From Microbacterium salsuginis (GTDB lineage Bacteria > Actinomycetota > Actinomycetes > Actinomycetales > Microbacteriaceae): a stretch of DNA of 64,000 nt. Below are positions 62,214-64,000 of this stretch, in pieces. A program made the position numbers and the translations under genes. The stretch's first letter is position 1; every line of letters begins with the position of its first letter. The notes below the pieces were generated by a model. The model did no database searches, was not told the origin of the DNA, and worked only from the letters and a program-made list of their open reading frames with translations. The stretch is from the NCBI RefSeq assembly GCF_012524205.1, contig NZ_JABACI010000001.1:248001-312000 (forward strand), read 5' to 3'.

Positions 62214-63592
62214 GAGGCGTGCTGGGCGAGGATCGTGTTGACCCGGCTCTCGGCATCGGCGAGAAGAGCGTCGATGTCGGCGTTCGGATCCGTGAGGATC
62301 GCCTGCACGAGCGGATCCAGTGCCGCGTAGATCTCCTGCGAGGCGACCTCCGGCTCCGGCACGTACTCGAAGGCGCCGAGCGACTCGACATAGGGCGCGA
62401 AGTTCTCGACCGGCACGTTGACGTACTCCGCGATCGCGTCGCGATAGGCCTCGTACGCTTCATCGCTGAAGATCGGGGCGACGGGAACCCCGACCGGCAG
62501 TCCGTCTGCGGCGGATGCCTTCGCGGTCTCGGCCGCGACCTCCACGTCGTAATTCGGACGAAGCGCCCGCCAATCGATCCACTTCACGGCCGCGGCCTTT
62601 TCGGCTTCGGTCGCCTGAGCGTTCACCATGAGCACGGTGGCGCCGGCGAGAGTTGCGTCTGCGCCGCCCTGAGGCATCGGACCAGCACCGAAGGCATCGG
62701 GGTCGCCGCCGGCCGCGATGTAGTTCGGGTAGACGTCCGGCGGAGCCGAGACCCACATACCGACGTTGCCCGCAGTGAACTCGGCGACGAGGTCCTCCTG
62801 CTTGCCGAGCACGTTGTCGCCGAGCGAATCGTCCTCCCAGCGCATGTCCTTCCACAGCTCGAGCACCTCGCGCGCGGAGTCGTCGTTGAAAGCGGCCACC
62901 CAGGTCCCGTCGGCTTCCTGCTCGATGATGCGCCCGCCGTAGGTGTAGTCGTACCCGGTGAGGTGCCAGCCGCCGCTGTTGTTGGTCGTGATCTCGCCGA
63001 AACCGGTCTTACCGGTCGCATCGCTGATCTGCTTGGCGTACTCACGCACCTCTTCCCAGGTCTGCGGCGGAGCATCGGGGTCGAGCCCAGCCTGCTCGAA
63101 GAGGTCGCGGTTGTAGACGAGTCCGAACGCGTAACTCTTCTCGGGAATGCCGTACACAGCACCATCGCGCTCAAGGAACTGCATGACGCGTTCGTTCAGG
63201 TCGTCGAAGCTGTCGAGCTGGCTCGCGACATCCGAGATATCGGCGACCTGCCCGCGCTCGATCAGCGCCGGCGGCTCGGTGAGCGGGACGCGCAGGAGCG
63301 TCGGCGCGCTGCCTCCCGCAAGACGGGTCGCGAAGGTCTTCGCGTCCCATGGCACGTCCGTGGCCTCGATCGTGATGTTGGGGTTGGCTTCTTCGAACGC
63401 CTCGACCTGGCGCTCGAAGAGCTCGACGGCGGCAGTATTCGTCGCTGCGGGCTTGCCCATGATCGTGATGGTGACTTCCTCGGCCTCATCGGACCCCTCG
63501 ACATCGCCGCCCGGCGTGCTGCAGGCGGCTGTGCCCGCGATCAGGGTGCCCATGACGAGTCCCGCAAGGGCGCGTCGGGTGCGCTGGTGCAT
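62210..63592 (-). CDS. Sugar ABC transporter substrate-binding lipoprotein
   Basis: This 460-aa lipoprotein has a lipobox GTAACS (Cys24) after a hydrophobic signal. The mature part follows the extracellular solute-binding family 1 pattern (ITIMGKPAATNTAAVELFERQVEAFE, GIPEKSYAFGLVYNRDLFEQAG, FTAGNVGMWVSAPPDVYP). The start ATG is preceded by GGAGG six bases away. It heads the operon for permeases, GH3, GH38 and PL8, so it probably binds oligosaccharides released by the lyase. Confidence 0.93.
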   Translation of the reverse strand: MHQRTRRALAGLVMGTLIAGTAACSTPGGDVEGSDEAEEVTITIMGKPAATNTAAVELFERQVEAFEEANPNITIEATDVPWDAKTFATRLAGGSAPTLLRVPLTEPPALIERGQVADISDVASQLDSFDDLNERVMQFLERDGAVYGIPEKSYAFGLVYNRDLFEQAGLDPDAPPQTWEEVREYAKQISDATGKTGFGEITTNNSGGWHLTGYDYTYGGRIIEQEADGTWVAAFNDDSAREVLELWKDMRWEDDSLGDNVLGKQEDLVAEFTAGNVGMWVSAPPDVYPNYIAAGGDPDAFGAGPMPQGGADATLAGATVLMVNAQATEAEKAAAVKWIDWRALRPNYDVEVAAETAKASAADGLPVGVPVAPIFSDEAYEAYRDAIAEYVNVPVENFAPYVESLGAFEYVPEPEVASQEIYAALDPLVQAILTDPNADIDALLADAESRVNTILAQHAS

Positions 63593-63679
63593 GAATTCCT
63601 CCGTTCGGACGCGCCGCGGTGTGCGGTCGCGATATCCGCCCGACGAGGGCGGAGACCGGAGTCCGGCCACACCGCGTCG

Positions 63680-63792
63680 TGCGTCTTGCCCAGTATGCAG
63701 ATCTTTCAAACAAGAAACAAGATTTAGAATCAAATTCTTACACGGGAGTTTCCAACTTGTGAACTTTGGCGATTCTATGCTCTGATTGGTCC
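63680..63792. promoter_or_regulatory. AT-rich divergent promoter region of the carbohydrate locus
   Basis: This is the most AT-rich stretch of the carbohydrate locus, between the divergent lipoprotein and dehydrogenase genes. It contains imperfect dyads such as AAGATTTAGAATCAAATTCTT in two halves, and GAATCAAATTC. It is probably where a sugar-responsive repressor and both promoters sit (inference). Confidence 0.4.
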
Positions 63793-64000
63793 ATGTCACA
63801 CAACCCGGAGGAGACCGCCAGGCAGGGACTGCCCGCAGCCCTTCTCCTGATGAACGCTCGCGCGTTCGACGACCTCTTCGATTCCGCCCGCCTGGAACGG
63901 TTACGTCGGCTCGTGCGCCTCGGGGAGCCGATGCGTCTCGACGACCTGAGCGGGCCGGATGCCACTGCCCGCCTCCTGCACACCGAGATCCTGATCACGG
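63793..64000 (+). CDS. Hydroxyacid dehydrogenase, 3' end beyond the window
   Basis: The first 69 residues (MSHNPEETARQGLPAALLLM, then ARAFDDLFDSARLERLRRLV) match the N terminus of actinobacterial D-2-hydroxyacid dehydrogenase-like proteins linked to sugar loci. The NAD-binding domain is outside the window, so the assignment is tentative. It is divergent from the sugar-transport operon. Confidence 0.6.
   Translation, partial: MSHNPEETARQGLPAALLLMNARAFDDLFDSARLERLRRLVRLGEPMRLDDLSGPDATARLLHTEILIT

Noticed and set aside
62219..63727. 502-codon open frame on the plus strand
   Set aside because: Antisense to the substrate-binding protein gene, which has clear family motifs and a lipobox.

Overview
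The window is high-GC actinobacterial DNA. Gene content and order (hemC-hemB-hemL, FmdB-mscL, Lsr2, pntB/pntA, cation/acetate symporter with DUF485 partner) fit the family Microbacteriaceae, most likely Microbacterium. This assignment rests on recognition of families and synteny, not on a search.

Region 1 (1-22976) is chromosomal core. It starts inside hemC and continues with hemB and hemL as a translationally coupled haem operon. A divergent MarR regulator and a flavin oxidoreductase/F420-type reductase pair follow, with two copies of a palindrome between them. Then come a lipoprotein, a YjbR-like protein, tRNA-Ala(CGC), a galU cluster, 5-FTHF cyclo-ligase, FmdB, mscL, a very large helicase-like protein with a damaged Walker A motif, an alkyltransferase homologue without its acceptor cysteine, the acetate symporter unit, a GAF-LuxR regulator, Lsr2, transhydrogenase and a cysteine-free HesB. 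A palindromic repeat lies downstream of mscL, and a related copy sits in frame inside hemL, adding about 34 residues to an enzyme of tetrapyrrole synthesis.

Region 2 (23049-52371) is a genomic island of about 29.3 kb inserted at the 3' end of tRNA-Arg(CCT). A 21-bp near-identical repeat of the tRNA end marks both borders. A tyrosine integrase sits next to attL and a small excisionase-like gene near attR. It carries a MobF relaxase but no visible type IV secretion genes, so it looks like an integrative mobilizable element. Its cargo is mostly anti-phage: a complete type I restriction-modification system, a GmrSD-like protein fused to an AlbA_2 domain, an OLD-like ATPase/TOPRIM protein, and a type II CBASS (CD-NTase, E2-E1 Cap2, HNH-SAVED Cap5) whose effector is transcribed divergently and which lacks Cap3. 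A stretch of less familiar genes follows: an unknown 276-aa protein, an AlbA_2 protein, a DUF2971 protein and a Ser/Thr kinase. These are the best candidates for undescribed defence functions.

Region 3 (52473-64000) is a carbohydrate locus on the minus strand: substrate-binding lipoprotein, two ABC permeases, GH3, GH38 alpha-mannosidase and a secreted PL8 lyase with a C-terminal carbohydrate-binding module. The combination fits degradation of a mannose- and uronic-acid-bearing polymer such as xanthan. A divergent hydroxyacid dehydrogenase gene runs off the end.
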